This document shows positions 62,859 through 64,000 of a stretch of DNA of 64,000 nucleotides, in pieces; the stretch's first letter is position 1; each line of letters begins with the position of its first letter. The notes under the pieces were generated by a model. It was not told where the DNA came from, ran no database searches, and saw nothing but the letters and a program-made list of their open reading frames with translations. Source of the DNA: Dyella mobilis. Its GTDB lineage: Bacteria > Pseudomonadota > Gammaproteobacteria > Xanthomonadales > Rhodanobacteraceae. The DNA lies in NCBI RefSeq assembly GCF_016904945.1, contig NZ_JADIKF010000033.1:1-64000 (forward strand), written 5' to 3'. A program made the position numbers and the translations under genes.

Positions 62859-64000
62859 ATGGGCAAAATCATCGGCATTGACTTGGGCACGACCAACTCG
62901 TGCGTCGCCATCATGGATGGCAGCAGCGCCAAGGTTATCGAGAACGCGGAGGGCGATCGCACCACGCCGTCCATCGTCGCGTTCACCAAGGACGGCGAAG
63001 TGCTGGTCGGCGCGCCGGCCAAGCGCCAAAGCGTCACCAATCCCAAGAACACGTTCTACGCGGTGAAGCGCCTGATCGGCCGCAAATTCACCGACGCCGA
63101 AGTGCAGAAAGACCTGCACATCGTGCCCTACGGCATCATCGCCCACGATAACGGCGACGCCTGGGTGCAGACCTCCGACGGCAAGAAGATGGCGCCGCAG
63201 GAAATTTCCGCCAAAGTGCTGATGAAGATGAAGAAGACCGCTGAGGACTACCTCGGCGAGACGGTCACCGAGGCGGTGATTACCGTGCCGGCCTACTTCA
63301 ACGACAGCCAGCGCCAGGCGACCAAGGACGCCGGCAAGATCGCCGGCCTGGAAGTGAAGCGCATCATCAACGAGCCGACCGCGGCCGCGCTGGCCTACGG
63401 CCTGGACAAGAAGGGCGGCGACCGCAAGATCGCGGTGTACGACCTCGGCGGCGGTACCTTCGACGTGTCGATCATCGAGATCGCCGAAGTCGACGGCGAG
63501 AAGCAGTTCGAAGTGCTGGCCACCAACGGCGACACCTTCCTGGGTGGCGAAGACTTCGATATGCGCGTCATCGACTACCTGATCGAAGAATTCAAGAAGG
63601 ACCAGGGCATCGACCTGCGCAAGGATCCGCTGGCGCTGCAGCGCCTGAAGGATGCCGCCGAGCGCGCCAAGATCGAACTGTCGTCCGCGCATCAGACCGA
63701 AGTGAACCTGCCGTACGTCACGGCGGATGCTTCCGGTCCGAAGCATCTGAACATCAAGCTCACCCGCGCCAAGCTCGAAGCGCTGGTGGAAGACCTGGTC
63801 AAGAAGACCATCGAACCCTGCCGCACCGCGTTGAACGACGCTGGCCTGCGCGTGTCCGACATCAACGAAGTGATCCTCGTCGGTGGCCAGACCCGCATGC
63901 CGAAGGTGCAGGAGTCGGTGAAGGACTTCTTCGGCAAAGAGCCGCGCAAGGACGTCAACCCGGATGAAGCCGTAGCCGTGGGCGCTGCGATCCAGGGCGG
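62859..64000 (+). CDS. dnaK: Chaperone protein DnaK (3' end outside the window)
   Basis: The first 380 residues are present: '[21 protein letters not shown]', '[20 protein letters not shown]', '[15 protein letters not shown]', '[15 protein letters not shown]' and '[11 protein letters not shown]' cover the Hsp70 nucleotide-binding domain. The substrate-binding domain lies beyond the edge. CGGAG is ten bases before ATG 62859. It is preceded by a consensus heat-shock promoter and by grpE. Confidence 0.97.
   Translation, partial: MGKIIGIDLGTTNSCVAIMDGSSAKVIENAEGDRTTPSIVAFTKDGEVLVGAPAKRQSVTNPKNTFYAVKRLIGRKFTDAEVQKDLHIVPYGIIAHDNGDAWVQTSDGKKMAPQEISAKVLMKMKKTAEDYLGETVTEAVITVPAYFNDSQRQATKDAGKIAGLEVKRIINEPTAAALAYGLDKKGGDRKIAVYDLGGGTFDVSIIEIAEVDGEKQFEVLATNGDTFLGGEDFDMRVIDYLIEEFKKDQGIDLRKDPLALQRLKDAAERAKIELSSAHQTEVNLPYVTADASGPKHLNIKLTRAKLEALVEDLVKKTIEPCRTALNDAGLRVSDINEVILVGGQTRMPKVQESVKDFFGKEPRKDVNPDEAVAVGAAIQG

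Overview
The window is a stretch of a GC-rich gammaproteobacterial chromosome. Gene content and order fit the Xanthomonadales (Lysobacterales), most likely the Rhodanobacteraceae (Dyella / Rhodanobacter / Luteibacter-like). The pointers are rne and rluC back to back, smpB-ssrA next to ratA-ratB-bamE-fur, recN followed by hrcA-grpE-dnaK, a prfB-lysS pair close to recJ and an RpfE-family gene (neighbours of the Xanthomonas rpf locus), and a DcaP-type porin. The family assignment is inference; no 16S gene is present.

Layout. 1-650: tail of an IS30-type transposase and decayed DNA ending at a tRNA-Leu(UAA). 0.8-9.1 kb: small unknown gene, GacA/UvrY-type regulator, rne, rluC, CPBP-like membrane protein, phhB, nfuA. 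9.1-15.6 kb: two small cytochromes c, a TraB-family protein, and the agmatine route to putrescine (aguA, aguB) with a carboxylate/amino-acid symporter between them. 15.9-28 kb: ABC-F protein, RpfE-like protein, recJ, STAS-like protein, porin, asnB behind a leader-peptide attenuator, prfB with its programmed frameshift, a repetitive secreted protein, lysS. 28-38 kb: DUF2461, sbcB, orn, folP, glmM, an iron/2-oxoglutarate oxygenase, a VIT-type transporter, and a large GAF-GGDEF-EAL protein. 38-52.7 kb is more accessory: a lipoprotein, a tetR-driven operon (PEP-synthase/rifampin-phosphotransferase-like enzyme plus hydrolase), a CLC channel with CBS domains, several orphan genes, a second-looking lspA, and a degenerate MASE1 sensor kinase. 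52.7-64 kb: YkgJ-type protein, tmRNA/smpB, ratA-ratB, bamE/fur, a candidate GGA-rich small RNA, a MASE1 histidine kinase/NarL-type regulator pair, recN, and the heat-shock genes hrcA, grpE and dnaK (dnaK runs off the right edge).

Main discovery. Upstream of asnB (asparagine synthetase) lies a 42-codon leader ORF holding six Asn codons in a seven-codon run (NNNANNN). It is followed by three competing hairpins and a rho-independent terminator just before asnB. This is the full layout of a classical ribosome-mediated attenuator, here apparently sensing asparaginyl-tRNA. I do not know of a characterised asparagine leader peptide of this type. Second-tier signals are a GGA-rich structured RNA on the minus strand between fur and the sensor kinase (possible CsrA/RsmA sponge; an orphan GacA-like regulator is at 1.3 kb), the tetR-phosphotransferase-hydrolase operon with a clear operator, a 34-bp perfect palindrome between aguA and the symporter, an 11-residue-repeat secreted protein between prfB and lysS, a catalytically degenerate MASE1 kinase, and several dispersed inverted-repeat families.
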